DNA of 64,000 nt from Deltaproteobacteria bacterium (GTDB lineage Bacteria; Myxococcota; Myxococcia; Myxococcales; SZAS-1): assembly GCA_018266075.1 (NCBI GenBank), contig JAFEBB010000028.1, forward strand, positions 1 through 64,000, in the 5' to 3' direction. Made by a program: the position numbers and the translations under genes. The notes under the pieces were generated by a model that did no database searches, was not told the DNA's origin, and saw nothing but the letters and a program-made list of their open reading frames with translations. Below are positions 1 through 8,247 of the stretch, piece by piece. Within the stretch, counting starts at the first letter, position 1. Each line of letters opens with the position of its first letter.

Positions 1-108
1 GGCGTGCTCGCTCCACGCCCGGGCGTACTCGATGAACGCCTCGGCGTGCTCGATGAACGCCTCGGCATGATCCGAAGGGTCCAATTTGGACCCTCCCCAA
101 GCCCTTGA
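1..108 (+). CDS. possible 3' end of a gene cut by the window edge
   Basis: The first frame is open from base 1 to a TGA at 106-108. It would encode the tail of a protein containing two copies of the heptapeptide GVLDERL, from a 21-bp direct repeat at about 24-65. The last palindrome-derived codons spell VQFGP. Neither start nor domain is visible. It may be only a repeat that happens to be open, so this call is weak. Confidence 0.2.
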   Translation, partial: GVLAPRPGVLDERLGVLDERLGMIRRVQFGPSPSP

Positions 109-161
109 TTCCACGGGCACGGGTTCAAATTGGACCCTGGCCGAGGGTCCAATTTGAACCC
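76..161. promoter_or_regulatory. three palindromic operator-like sites
   Basis: Three near-identical 17-bp palindromes of the form GGGTYCAAWTTGRACCC lie at 77-93, 121-137 and 145-161. The last two are themselves mirror images around a 5-nt spacer (139-143), so 121-161 can also form one long hairpin. They sit 120-200 bp before the gene starting at 283. Symmetric, multi-copy sites upstream of a gene usually mean binding by a dimeric regulator. A terminator or mobile palindrome is the alternative. I cannot name the regulator. Confidence 0.45.
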
Positions 162-282
162 TCCCTCCTCGCACCATCTGCAAATTCGCCAGGTTCGCTG
201 CTGGCACCAACACTGCTCAAGGGCTGCTCACGTTCGCACTTCGCGAACGCCCCGCGCAGCGGGGACAAAAAGGAGCAGTGCC

Positions 283-981
283 ATGTCTGGAAGCAACAAG
301 CTGGTGTTCGGCAACCTCACGTTGGGCGAGTTCTTCGATGCGGCCTACAAGGCGGCGTCGGCGAACCTCCCGGCCGGGGCGAAGTTGAAGATCCTCGGCA
401 AGCAGCTCAGCAAGCCCCAGGTGCTCGCGGAGCTCGAGAAGCGGAAGAAGCGGTACGAGGACGCGGACAAGGCGCGCACCCAGCTGCAGGAGCTGGTGGC
501 GACGCGGGAAGCGGCCGAGCCCGAGGCACAGTCGTTCGCCGACGGCTACGCGGCGGCCATCAAGGCCGAGTTCGGGACCAGCCCCACCATCGACGCGACG
601 TACGGGGTCCCGCGCAAGCAGCCGCGTCGGCAGCGCTCGGCGCAGGAGAAGGTGCAGGCCAGCGCCAAGGCGATCGCCACCCGCGGGCTGCGGCACACGA
701 TGGGGCCGCGGGCGAAGGAGGCGATCAAGGCGACCGGCGACTTCTCGGTCACCGTGGGCAGCGCGTCGTCGACGGGGGATGCGGGCAGCTCGAGCGCGTC
801 CACCGCGACGCCCACGCTCCCGCCGATCGCCGCCGCGCCCGCGCCGGTGGTCAGCGCCGCCCCCGCGCCCAGCACCACGCCGACCAGCAGTTCGGGTGAT
901 TCGGCGGCGGTGCCGAGCGGGAGCAACGGGGTGAGCGACGGCAGCGTGGCGCCGATGCTCATGAACGGCGCGGGTCACTGA
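283..981 (+). CDS. hypothetical basic protein with low-complexity tail
   Basis: The protein has 232 residues and I recognise no family. The ATG at 283 is chosen because AGGAG (271-275) stands 7 nt upstream and the longer open frame runs back through the palindromes. Residues 1-75 or so are a mixed helical region with a charged stretch (LEKRKKRYEDADKARTQLQ) that could be a short coiled coil. The middle is Arg/Lys rich (PRKQPRRQRS). From about residue 155 on it is an Ala/Ser/Pro/Thr linker with no predicted structure. There is no signal peptide or membrane segment. A DNA-associated or scaffold role would fit the basic centre but is only a guess. It stands alone, with a terminator behind it. Confidence 0.6.
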   Translation: MSGSNKLVFGNLTLGEFFDAAYKAASANLPAGAKLKILGKQLSKPQVLAELEKRKKRYEDADKARTQLQELVATREAAEPEAQSFADGYAAAIKAEFGTSPTIDATYGVPRKQPRRQRSAQEKVQASAKAIATRGLRHTMGPRAKEAIKATGDFSVTVGSASSTGDAGSSSASTATPTLPPIAAAPAPVVSAAPAPSTTPTSSSGDSAAVPSGSNGVSDGSVAPMLMNGAGH

Positions 982-1003
982 GTCCGTGATGATGCGACGA
1001 AAG

Positions 1004-1043
1004 CGAGGGCGCCCCGCTTGGACCGGGGGCGCCCTTCGTGTTT
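1004..1043 (+). terminator. hairpin terminator after the 283-981 gene
   Basis: CGAGGGCGCCCCG pairs with CGGGGGCGCCCTTCG across a short loop and is followed by TGTTTCC. It starts about 20 nt after the stop codon. This is the expected place and form for an intrinsic terminator, although the T run is short. Confidence 0.6.
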
Positions 1044-1147
1044 CCTCTTCGCGAGCGCAGATGCGGCGAATGGAGCACTCACGTGGGCCCGAATCCGCTC
1101 GAGCGAGCGGCCCTCAGCGTCTGGATGGCCTTCGTGATGGCGCGCAA

Positions 1148-1175
1148 TTCCACGGGCCGGGATCGGCCCGTGGAA
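1148..1175 (-). terminator. perfect hairpin downstream of the LysM gene
   Basis: Perfect 12-bp arms (TTCCACGGGCCG and its complement) enclose a GGAT loop. It lies about 30 nt past the stop of the minus-strand LysM/transglycosylase gene. There is no real T run, so it may be a Rho-assisted or mRNA-stabilising hairpin. Confidence 0.35.
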
Positions 1176-1205
1176 CCAGCGAGGCGCCATCAGGCGAGCC
1201 GTGGG

Positions 1206-1820
1206 TTAGTACCCCACGTAGCTCAGGCCGCGATTTACCCGCACCACGCCGGGCACATCGGAGATCGAGCCGTACCGCGCGATGGCGTAGCGCACGCCCG
1301 CGATGATGTTGTCCACCGGGTTCCGGATGTCGTTGTGGCCGGGCAGCTTGTAGTGGTCGAACGTCGGCCCGATGGTCTGCATCAGCCCGATCGACGGGTG
1401 GCCGGCCTTCCAGTTGCTGTCCCACTTGTTCTCGGCGTTGGGGTTCCCGCCCGACTCATGCTGGATGATGGTCGCGATGTCCCGCGCGTTCATCTTGCTG
1501 GCTGGGATGCCCGACTGCTCGAGGATGGTCTGCGCCTGAGCGATCCAGCTTCCCACCTGGCCGCCGACGGTGTTCGACACCGGCCCCGCGCTTCCGCTCT
1601 GGCTGGTGCCGCCGGTCTTGCCGGTGCTGGGGGTGTTGCCCTTGGGCTTGGGCGCGGGCTGGAAGGAGTCGGTCTGGCCGGGGATGTTGAGCGGCTCGCC
1701 TGAGTAGATGCGGTTGGGGTTGGGGATCTGCGGGTTCGCCTTCTCCAGCTCGGCCAGCGACACACCGAACTGCTTCGCGATGCCCGACAACGTGTCGCCT
1801 GACTTGACCTTGTAGCTCAC
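1206..1820 (-). CDS. LysM domain plus SLT lytic transglycosylase
   Basis: The 204-residue protein should bind and cleave peptidoglycan glycan strands. Residues 3-47 are a LysM domain (SGDTLSGIAKQFGVSLAELEKANP, here split across the motif). A Pro/Gly/Ser linker runs to about 80. Residues 90-204 form a goose-type SLT transglycosylase: the catalytic glutamate is expected at E122 in QHESGGNP, followed by GLMQTIGPTF and the PGHNDIRNPVDNIIAG region. That C-terminal pattern closely resembles SLT domains at the ends of phage tape-measure proteins. The frame is open far upstream with no ATG, so I take the GTG at 1820, 6 nt after GGGAG. There is no signal peptide, which is odd for a wall hydrolase and suggests release by lysis or export through a contractile machine. 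Confidence 0.75.
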   Translation of the reverse strand: MSYKVKSGDTLSGIAKQFGVSLAELEKANPQIPNPNRIYSGEPLNIPGQTDSFQPAPKPKGNTPSTGKTGGTSQSGSAGPVSNTVGGQVGSWIAQAQTILEQSGIPASKMNARDIATIIQHESGGNPNAENKWDSNWKAGHPSIGLMQTIGPTFDHYKLPGHNDIRNPVDNIIAGVRYAIARYGSISDVPGVVRVNRGLSYVGY

Positions 1821-2056
1821 GCGCAACTCCCAGGTTGGGGATGTGCGTGGATTCTCGCCTCCCTCTGACGCGCGGTTGCGGAATCCATCGGTTCCCTCGC
1901 ACGGCTCGAAGAATGTTGTGGATATCTCGTCGAACAATGGCCCGAACGGGTCTATCGACGTGCCGCTTCTTCGCTGCCCACCCCCGTCCGTCCTTCGGAC
2001 CCGAGTGGCGCCGCCATCATCCGCGGGCCGCCCGAGGATGCCGGGAGCACGCGGGT

Positions 2057-4103
2057 TCACCCCGCCGGCGAAGGCTCGGCCAGCGGCAAGGCCAATCGGA
2101 AGGTCGCTCCCCGGCCCGCCTCCGAGCTCACCTCGATCCGTCCGCCGTGCCAGCTGACGATGCGCTGGACCAGGGCAAGCCCCAGGCCGGTCCCCTTGGC
2201 CTTGGTGGTGAAGAACGGCTCGAAGATGCGCGCCTGCGCCTCGGGCGTGATCCCCGTGCCGGTGTCGGCCAGCTCCAGGTGGACCTCGCCCTCCCGCTTC
2301 CGGGCACGGATGGTGAGCGTTCCGCCCTGGGGCATGGCCTGCACCGCGTTGACGCCGAGGTTGACCAGCACCTGGCGGATGAGCCGTTCGTCCAGGGGAA
2401 CCAGGGGGAGGTCGGGGGCCAGGTCCAGATCCAGCTGGATCGCCCCGCTGGCCGCGGCCTGGGTGGCGGGCAGGGCCTCCATCACCAGCCGCTGCAGCGG
2501 GGTGGGCACCAGGTTGGGGGACATGGGCCGCGCGAAGTCCAAGAGGTCGTCCACCATCCGGTTGAGCCGCTCCGCCTCCTCCTCCACGATGCCCAGGAGA
2601 CCGGAGACCTCCGCAGGCTCGGGGAGCATCCGGCGGATGGTGGCCAGCGAGTTGTAGATGACCCCCAGCGGATTTCGCACCTCGTGGGCCACCACCGCGC
2701 TGAGCTCGCCCAGCGCGGCCAGCCGCTCCCGCTGGACCAGCTGGGCCTGGGCTCGGGCCAGGGCGTCGTAGCTCTGGCGGAGGTCCTCGTAGAGCCGGGC
2801 GTTCTCCGCCGCCGCGGCCAGCTGGTTGGTGATCGCGGTGATGCGCTCCAGCTCGGCGGAGCTGAAGCGGCGGGGACCGCGCTTCTCGCCCAGCATCACC
2901 ACGCCGAAGGTGCGGCCGCGCACGGTGAGCGGGAGGGCCACGTAGGCCGTGCACCAGCTCCGGCTGCGCAGGGACTGGTTCACCCGCGGGTCGTGGACAG
3001 CGTCCTCCACCACCACCGGCTCCTCGGCGTGGAAGCAGCGCGAATAGAGCGAGTGTTCCACGGGCTCGAGCGGCACCAGCGCGCCCCGGAAGTACGCCCC
3101 CTCCCCGGCCGCGGCCTCGACCCTCAGGTGTTCTCCCCCTGGGCCCATCAGGGCGATGCAGGCATGGGGGACGTCGACGATGCGCCGGAGGTTCTCCGCC
3201 CCCGCCTGCAGGACCTCTCCCAGCTCCAGGGTGGCCACCAGGCTCCGGCCCACCTCGTGGATGAGGGTGAGCTCGGCGGTCCTCTGCTGGCTCTCGCGCA
3301 AGAGCTGAGCGCTCTGCACCGCGATGGCCAGCTGGGCCCCGATGCTCTCCAGGAGGGCCAGCTCGCCCGAGGTGAACGCGCGGTCCTCGCTTCGAGCCAG
3401 GAGCAGGGCCCCGAAGACCTTTCCCTGGTCGTGCAGGGGCACGGTGGCCAGATGCTCCAGCCCCTGGCTCGCCAAGAAGAGCAGGTTCCCCGGAGCGCCG
3501 GGCTCGGCGCGGCTGACCGCGGAGGGCGAGCGTTGGAGCAGCTCCGGACGGGCGAGCCGCTCCGCCGCCGGGAAACGCTCGGTCCGCTGGAGCAACGCCT
3601 CGGAGAAGCCCACCTGTGCCACCCGCACCATCTCTTCGCCGTCTCGGAGATAGGCGCTTCCGCCGCTGCAGCCCATCACCGGGATCACCCGCTCCAGGGC
3701 CCGCTGGAATTGCCCGTGGGTTCGGGGAGAGCCGGGTGGCCACGTCGTTGAGCACGTGGAGACCGTCGATGAGGTCGCGGCGGGCCCGACGGCCGGCACC
3801 GTCCTGGATCAGGACCTGCTCCTCGCCATCGACCTCGGTGATGCTCACCAGCACCGGCTGCTGGCCGCCCCGGGGAGAATGGAAGATGGCCTCCACCGGG
3901 TCGGTCTGCTCCCGTCCGGCGACGGAAGCCCGGTCCAGCTCGAAGAGCGTCTCCAGCGATCTTCCCAGCAGGTCGCTCGCCTCGCAGCCCAACCGCTTCA
4001 GGAAGGCGGCGTTGACCGCGGTGATCCGGCCCTCGCGCACGGTGCACAGAGACCAGGGCGAGTGGTCGATGTCCGAACGCAGAGGCGCCATGGGGTGAGA
4101 CAT
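2057..4103 (-). CDS. sensor histidine kinase (PAS-GAF-GAF-HisKA-HATPase), frameshifted
   Basis: An ATP-dependent autophosphorylating sensor without transmembrane segments, so probably cytoplasmic. The ATG at 4103 opens a PAS-like domain (VNAAFLKRLGCEASDLLGRS). The reading frame then shifts near 3715-3727, in CTCTCCCCGAACCCACGGGC on the coding strand. The remainder, from GQFQRALERVIP on, continues in another frame down to 2057. It holds two GAF domains, an H-box (VAHEVRNPLG), an N-box (NLGVNAVQAM), G1 (DTGTGI), an F-box (FEPFFTTK) and G2 (KGTGLGLALV), all intact. One inserted or lost base would restore a protein of about 680 residues. I cannot tell true decay from a sequencing error. No response regulator is adjacent. 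Confidence 0.75.
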
Positions 4104-4206
4104 TCTAGAGCATCCGCCCCAGCGGAAGGCCCGGCCGCTCTTCGGAACCCGGCTCCGTCGGCGCTTCGCCCCGGGGAGATCGATTCCGCGCTCGGCTTGC
4201 ACGCCA

Positions 4207-5826
4207 TCACGGATGCCGAACGCACAGCACCCGAGAGTGGTACGAGTACCCGGCAGGCCCCGTTCCCGGGAAACCGGTGTCGAATCCGTAACCACGGCCC
4301 TTGCCGGGACCATCCGACTCCGCGCTCCAGTACCAGTGGCTGGTCAGTGAAAAGCCCTTGGGGACGCCGCAGAGATACGTCCCGCAGGGAGCCGCTTTCG
4401 TGCCGACCGCGTCAAGGTAGAGATTCTGGAGCTCATCGAGGCTGGGCATTCGCCACTTGCCGCCCGCGAGCAGCAACGCTTCACAGTACTTCTTTGCATC
4501 GTTCCAGCCGATGTCGCGACCGTTGTCGGTTTGCGTCCACTGCAGGCCCGAGCTGACCTGTTCGAGCACGCCCCCTCCGCGATCGATCTCCTTCACCTCG
4601 ACAGCAGGCTCGCGGTGCGCCGCGTCCTCGGCCGCCTTGGCGCGCGCCTGAGGGGGGTCGACTTCCTCGGCACGCGGCACGCGCACGCACAGCGCGCGAC
4701 TTCCGGCGGAGGCACCGGCTGGATACAAATACGGATAGCCGTAGCCCTGCTTGAAAATATAAGTCCAGGCGAGTACCGAATCGCGCTTCTCACCTATCCA
4801 GAACCACCAACTGGTCAGCGCCAGCCTGGACTTGTTGCAGTACCCATCTCCGCAGGGTGACGGCCCTGCGAGCCGGATCTCGTCGAAGACATCCTGGAAC
4901 TCCTGGCTGCTGGGTAATCGCCAACCGCCGCCCGATGTCGACAGGGTCTCGCAGTACCTGCGAGCCGCGTCCCAGGTGACGTCGGCGCCGTTGTCGCGCT
5001 GGGTCCACAGCAGGCCCGAGCTCACCTGCTCGAGGACACCATCGCCGCGGTCGATCATCGTGTCGCCGGCCGAAGCGGCCTTCACCGGAGCCTGCGGCGT
5101 CGCCTTCTCGAGCGCCTGGAGCGCAAACGCCACCGCCACGCGCTGGTCCGCTTCGACCTTCTTCGCTGCCGAAGCCTTGACGGAGCTCACCTGGGAGCTG
5201 CTGCAGGTGACGCGGTGCTCGCCCGGCGCGACGTTCACCTTCGTGAGCACGGCGGGTTCGACGGTTCCCTCCAGAGCGCCGTCGACGCGCAGGATGCAGA
5301 AGGCGTCGGTCGTGACCTCCAGCGAGCCGCGTGGCGGCGTCGGGCTCGCCGCGGCGAGGGGAGCGCCGCGCGTCTCCTTCCGGACCAGCGTTGGCGCCTC
5401 GGTGAACTCCGACTCGAGGGCCTCATGGAAACCGACGATGTTGTCGCCGTGCTGTACCCGCCGGAATCGATACTTGAAGGTGATGGTCCCTTCGCAGAGG
5501 CCGGAGATGGGCCGCTTCGTCAGTCGGCTGACCCCGACACCGACGAGGTGCACGGTCGCCGCGCCCTCGGACGGAAGGAGCGGTAGCGCCGACTGAAGCG
5601 TCGCTCGGGGTGCGCTGTCGTTCGGAGCCGCGCCGAGCATGTCGACCGGGAGTCCGCACATCTCGGAGGCGAGCGCGTTGATGCCTCCCTCGCCCGGATT
5701 GCTCGTCGCCGAGAGAGCGAGCTGCTCGACATCGCCCCGCGTCACCACGCCGGCGCCGGCCGCGCCAGCCAAGAGGGTCGCGGCGACGAACGCGACCGAC
5801 CGGGCGCAGAGAATCTTGAGGTGCAT
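4207..5826 (-). CDS. secreted protein with tandem DUF1566 domains
   Basis: The 539-residue protein begins with a good signal peptide (MHLKILCARSVAFVAATLLAG, cleavage near AGAAGAG), which is why the internal ATG at 5826 is preferred. The N-terminal 250 residues are not recognised. They include a stretch with one Cys pair and a PEGA-like segment (APGEHRVTC). Two DUF1566 (Lcl/FimH-like C-type-lectin-fold) domains follow. Each begins with an almost identical block, GVLEQVSSGLLWTQRDNG then GVLEQVSSGLQWTQTDNG, and each carries the CG...C pair, LTSxWxW and CVR signatures. DUF1566 proteins are surface or periplasmic and often adhesive. The near identity of the block starts suggests a fairly recent internal duplication. 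Confidence 0.75.
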   Translation of the reverse strand: MHLKILCARSVAFVAATLLAGAAGAGVVTRGDVEQLALSATSNPGEGGINALASEMCGLPVDMLGAAPNDSAPRATLQSALPLLPSEGAATVHLVGVGVSRLTKRPISGLCEGTITFKYRFRRVQHGDNIVGFHEALESEFTEAPTLVRKETRGAPLAAASPTPPRGSLEVTTDAFCILRVDGALEGTVEPAVLTKVNVAPGEHRVTCSSSQVSSVKASAAKKVEADQRVAVAFALQALEKATPQAPVKAASAGDTMIDRGDGVLEQVSSGLLWTQRDNGADVTWDAARRYCETLSTSGGGWRLPSSQEFQDVFDEIRLAGPSPCGDGYCNKSRLALTSWWFWIGEKRDSVLAWTYIFKQGYGYPYLYPAGASAGSRALCVRVPRAEEVDPPQARAKAAEDAAHREPAVEVKEIDRGGGVLEQVSSGLQWTQTDNGRDIGWNDAKKYCEALLLAGGKWRMPSLDELQNLYLDAVGTKAAPCGTYLCGVPKGFSLTSHWYWSAESDGPGKGRGYGFDTGFPGTGPAGYSYHSRVLCVRHP

Positions 5827-5862
5827 CCGCCGAGCATGCCCAGCGGGAGTCGCTGGCTGCAA

Positions 5863-6245
5863 TCACTCGACCTCGGCCGCGGTGTCGTCCACGGCGCGGC
5901 CTTCGAAGTGCAGCCCCTGGGTTTGGTAGAGCCCTGCCAGCTCCAGACCTCGCCGGGCTGGTCCAGCCGGAAGCGAACCACGAGATCGTGGAACGCGTCG
6001 GTGGTGACGTCGAGGTCCACGGTCAGCCCGGAGAACATCTGCGGCTCGAACGGCGAGGTGAGGCGAATCGAGCCCTCGACGAACCGAAAGCGCTGTGAAC
6101 ACGTACTCGTGGTGCTCATCACGCGTGGTGAGCGTGGGCTTACCGCCCGACTCGCCCGCGACGAACTCGAACCCGGCGTGTTGCCGTCGCTGTCCGCCCC
6201 GGGGGAACAGCCGAGGACCTCAGGCACGCACATGATCTGCATCAC
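5863..6245 (-). pseudogene. small protein gene with several frameshifts
   Basis: No single frame gives a convincing protein, but pieces of natural-looking sequence occur in alternating frames. The first is an N-terminal MCVPEVLGCSPGADSDGNTP. The next, in another frame, is GESGGKPTLTTRDEHHEYVF. Then RFRFVEGSIRLTSPFEPQMF with GLTVDLDVTTDAFHDLVVRF follows in a second frame, and finally ELAGLYQTQGLHFEGRAVDD back in the first. Joined, they would make a protein of about 125 residues ending at the TGA at 5863. Together with the broken kinase 2 kb away this means either gene decay or uncorrected indels in the assembly. The function is unknown. Confidence 0.45.
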
Positions 6246-6256
6246 CCGCGCGCAGC

Positions 6257-7219
6257 ATGTACGCTCCTCGCATGGTCGACGTCTCGAACGCTGACCGGCT
6301 GGTCTTCCCGGAGATCGGTCGCACCAAGGGCGACGTGGTCGCGTACTACGAGCGCATCGCGCCGCGGCTCTTGCCCCACGTTGCGGGGCGGCCGCTGTCG
6401 ATCAAGCGCTTCCCCAAGGGCCTCGCGGCGCCCGGCTTCTTCCAGAAGAACGTGCCGCCGCACTACCCCGCATCCATCGAGCGTTTCGCGGTGCCGCGCA
6501 GCCCCGAGGCGTCGAAGAAGCACCGCGGCAAGGGCGGCAACGAGGCCGACGTGACGCTCTACCCCGTGATTCGCGAGGCCGAGCACCTGGCCTACGTCGC
6601 GAACCAGGGCGCGCTCGAGCTCCACGTGCCGACCGCGCTCGCCGCCGACCTCGAGCATCCCGACCGGCTGATCATCGACCTCGATCCGCCACCGGGACGC
6701 GTGGACCTGGCTCGGCGCGCCGCCCACGTGGTGCATGACGCGCTCGCGGAGCGCGGCCTGGCGAGTGCGCCGGTCGCGACGGGCTCGAAGGGCTACCACG
6801 TGGTCGCGCCGCTCACGCGCTCAGTAAATTTCGAGAACCTCTTCGTGACCCTCCAGAAGTTCGCCACCCTGCTCGCGACGAAGCACCCGGACGTGCTCAC
6901 GGTCGCGTTCCGGATCGCCCAGCGCGGCGAGCGGGTGTTCCTCGATTGGTTGCGCAACAGCCCGATCTCGACCGTGGTCGCGCCCTACTCGCTCCGCGCG
7001 CGGCCGCTGGCGCCGGTGGCCACGCCGCTCGACTGGAGCGAGCTCGACACCACCGCGCCCGACGCGTTCACCATAGGCGATCTGGAGCGGCTCCTGGAGC
7101 GGCCCGACTCCCTCCGCGCGCTCGCGCCGAGCGACCCCGCGCGGTTCATCTCCAGCGTGGACGCAGACTTCGACGCAGCGGGTCTCGAGCTCGTGCCGTT
7201 CGATCGCTTCCGGTCCTGA
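6257..7219 (+). CDS. LigD-type polymerase/primase domain protein
   Basis: The 320-residue protein matches the archaeo-eukaryotic primase-type polymerase domain of bacterial LigD, which fills and extends ends in Ku-dependent non-homologous end joining. Visible family signatures are VSNADRLVFPEIG and TKGDVVAYYERIAP at the N terminus, SIKRFPKG, FFQKN, the metal-binding IDLDPP, GSKGYHV, the AFRIAQRGERVFLDWLRN stretch and APYSLRARP. No ligase or phosphoesterase domain is attached and no ku gene lies in the window, so this is a stand-alone version. ATGs at 6257 and 6272 are both possible and neither has a clear ribosome site. It converges on the methyltransferase gene, 14 bp away. Confidence 0.85.
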   Translation: MYAPRMVDVSNADRLVFPEIGRTKGDVVAYYERIAPRLLPHVAGRPLSIKRFPKGLAAPGFFQKNVPPHYPASIERFAVPRSPEASKKHRGKGGNEADVTLYPVIREAEHLAYVANQGALELHVPTALAADLEHPDRLIIDLDPPPGRVDLARRAAHVVHDALAERGLASAPVATGSKGYHVVAPLTRSVNFENLFVTLQKFATLLATKHPDVLTVAFRIAQRGERVFLDWLRNSPISTVVAPYSLRARPLAPVATPLDWSELDTTAPDAFTIGDLERLLERPDSLRALAPSDPARFISSVDADFDAAGLELVPFDRFRS

Positions 7220-7233
7220 GACCGCGACCCGGC

Positions 7234-8055
7234 TCAGCGCTCGCGCTCCAGCAGCACGTACCCCATGCTCTTGCGGAATCCCTCGCTCTGCGCGACCTGG
7301 GGCGGGAGCAGCGGCGGGCGATTGCACTCCGCCGCCTCCTCTGCGAGGTACCGGATCTCGCGCTGTCGCCAGCCGTGCGCGGCGAAGAAGGCGTGCCAAT
7401 CGGGAGGCTCGAAGAGGAACGGCGCGTTCGCGGCATCGATCTTCGCGGTGCGCCGGTAGCGCACGATCTCGGGCGCCACGTAATCCACAATCCAGCCGAC
7501 GGCCGCGTGCAGGTTGCAGAGATCGTCGGCGAGCGCGCCTGCGTCTTCGACCGAGAGATACGGCACGACCCCTTCGGTGAGCACCAGAACGCGCTTCGCT
7601 TCGACGTTGATGCGCGCGAAGAGCGCACGTCGCGCGGCGGGATCGGTGAGATCGAGCGACACCCGCTCGACGCGACACCGCGGGGTCTCCCCCGCGAGCT
7701 GCGTGCTCTTGAATTGCTGCACGTGCGGGTAGTCGACCTCGATCCAGCGGAGCGTTGCGGGAACGTCGAGCCGGTACGGACGCGTGTCGAGACCTGCGCC
7801 GAGGTTCAGGAACGCGTCCACGCCATCAGCAATCGCTCGTCGCAGGAGACGATCGATCACCCGCGTGCGCATCGCGATCTGCCATGCGCTCATCGGATTG
7901 GGCGCGGACTCGGCGATGCGACGTCCGTGCTCGCCCGCGAGACGCGCAGCGAGCGGATCCGAAAACAGGGCATCCGGTCGCGCGGACTCCACGGCCCGCA
8001 GGTGCGCGGCGAGGTACGCGGTATCGGAGACTTGTTCGATCGCAGAATCCGACAT
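7234..8055 (-). CDS. class I SAM-dependent methyltransferase (LCM/TIGR00027 type)
   Basis: The protein of about 273 residues resembles the leucine-carboxyl-methyltransferase-like family found in many copies in mycobacteria and myxobacteria. Diagnostic pieces are SARPDALFSDPLAARLAG near the N terminus, the SAM-binding LNLGAGLDTRPYRL, the acidic IEVDYPHVQQFK and LTEGVVPYLS. The substrate is unknown; polyketide, lipid or small-molecule O-methylation is usual for the family. I start at the ATG at 8055 (MSDSAIEQV) because the family begins just before the SARPDALF segment. The upstream gap carries an inverted repeat at 8102-8122. Confidence 0.8.
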   Translation of the reverse strand: MSDSAIEQVSDTAYLAAHLRAVESARPDALFSDPLAARLAGEHGRRIAESAPNPMSAWQIAMRTRVIDRLLRRAIADGVDAFLNLGAGLDTRPYRLDVPATLRWIEVDYPHVQQFKSTQLAGETPRCRVERVSLDLTDPAARRALFARINVEAKRVLVLTEGVVPYLSVEDAGALADDLCNLHAAVGWIVDYVAPEIVRYRRTAKIDAANAPFLFEPPDWHAFFAAHGWRQREIRYLAEEAAECNRPPLLPPQVAQSEGFRKSMGYVLLERER

Positions 8056-8101
8056 GTCTGTGCCAGGTGGTTGGACCAAAGCAGTTTCTTATCGATGATC
8101 G

Positions 8102-8122
8102 GATTCAACTTACATTTGAATC
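8102..8122. promoter_or_regulatory. inverted repeat between divergent genes
   Basis: GATTCAA and TTGAATC are separated by 7 nt, giving a perfect 7-7-7 palindrome in a locally AT-rich patch. It lies 47 bp before the methyltransferase start and 126 bp before the lipoprotein start. It could be an operator for either gene. Confidence 0.35.
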
Positions 8123-8247
8123 GGCGCCCAATCGCGAGGGCGCTCCTTCGCTTCGGAGCTGCTGCGCGAGCGAAGCTCCCGCAGCCTCTGCCGAAACAGA
8201 TGATGCTAGACAATCGCCGAGCCGACACCAGACCCGAGGACACCATC

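Noticed and set aside
121-161. tRNA T-loop-like GGTTCAAAT
   Set aside because: It is one arm of a palindrome; no cloverleaf stems or anticodon loop can be drawn around it.
1206-4313. One giant minus-strand ORF of 1035 codons
   Set aside because: It fuses the PAS start of the kinase, an out-of-frame shadow of the kinase body, and the LysM gene; only the two ends are natural protein.
4207-6245. Toxin-antitoxin or defence island in the accessory left end
   Set aside because: None of the genes shows nuclease, helicase, TIR, reverse transcriptase or antitoxin motifs.
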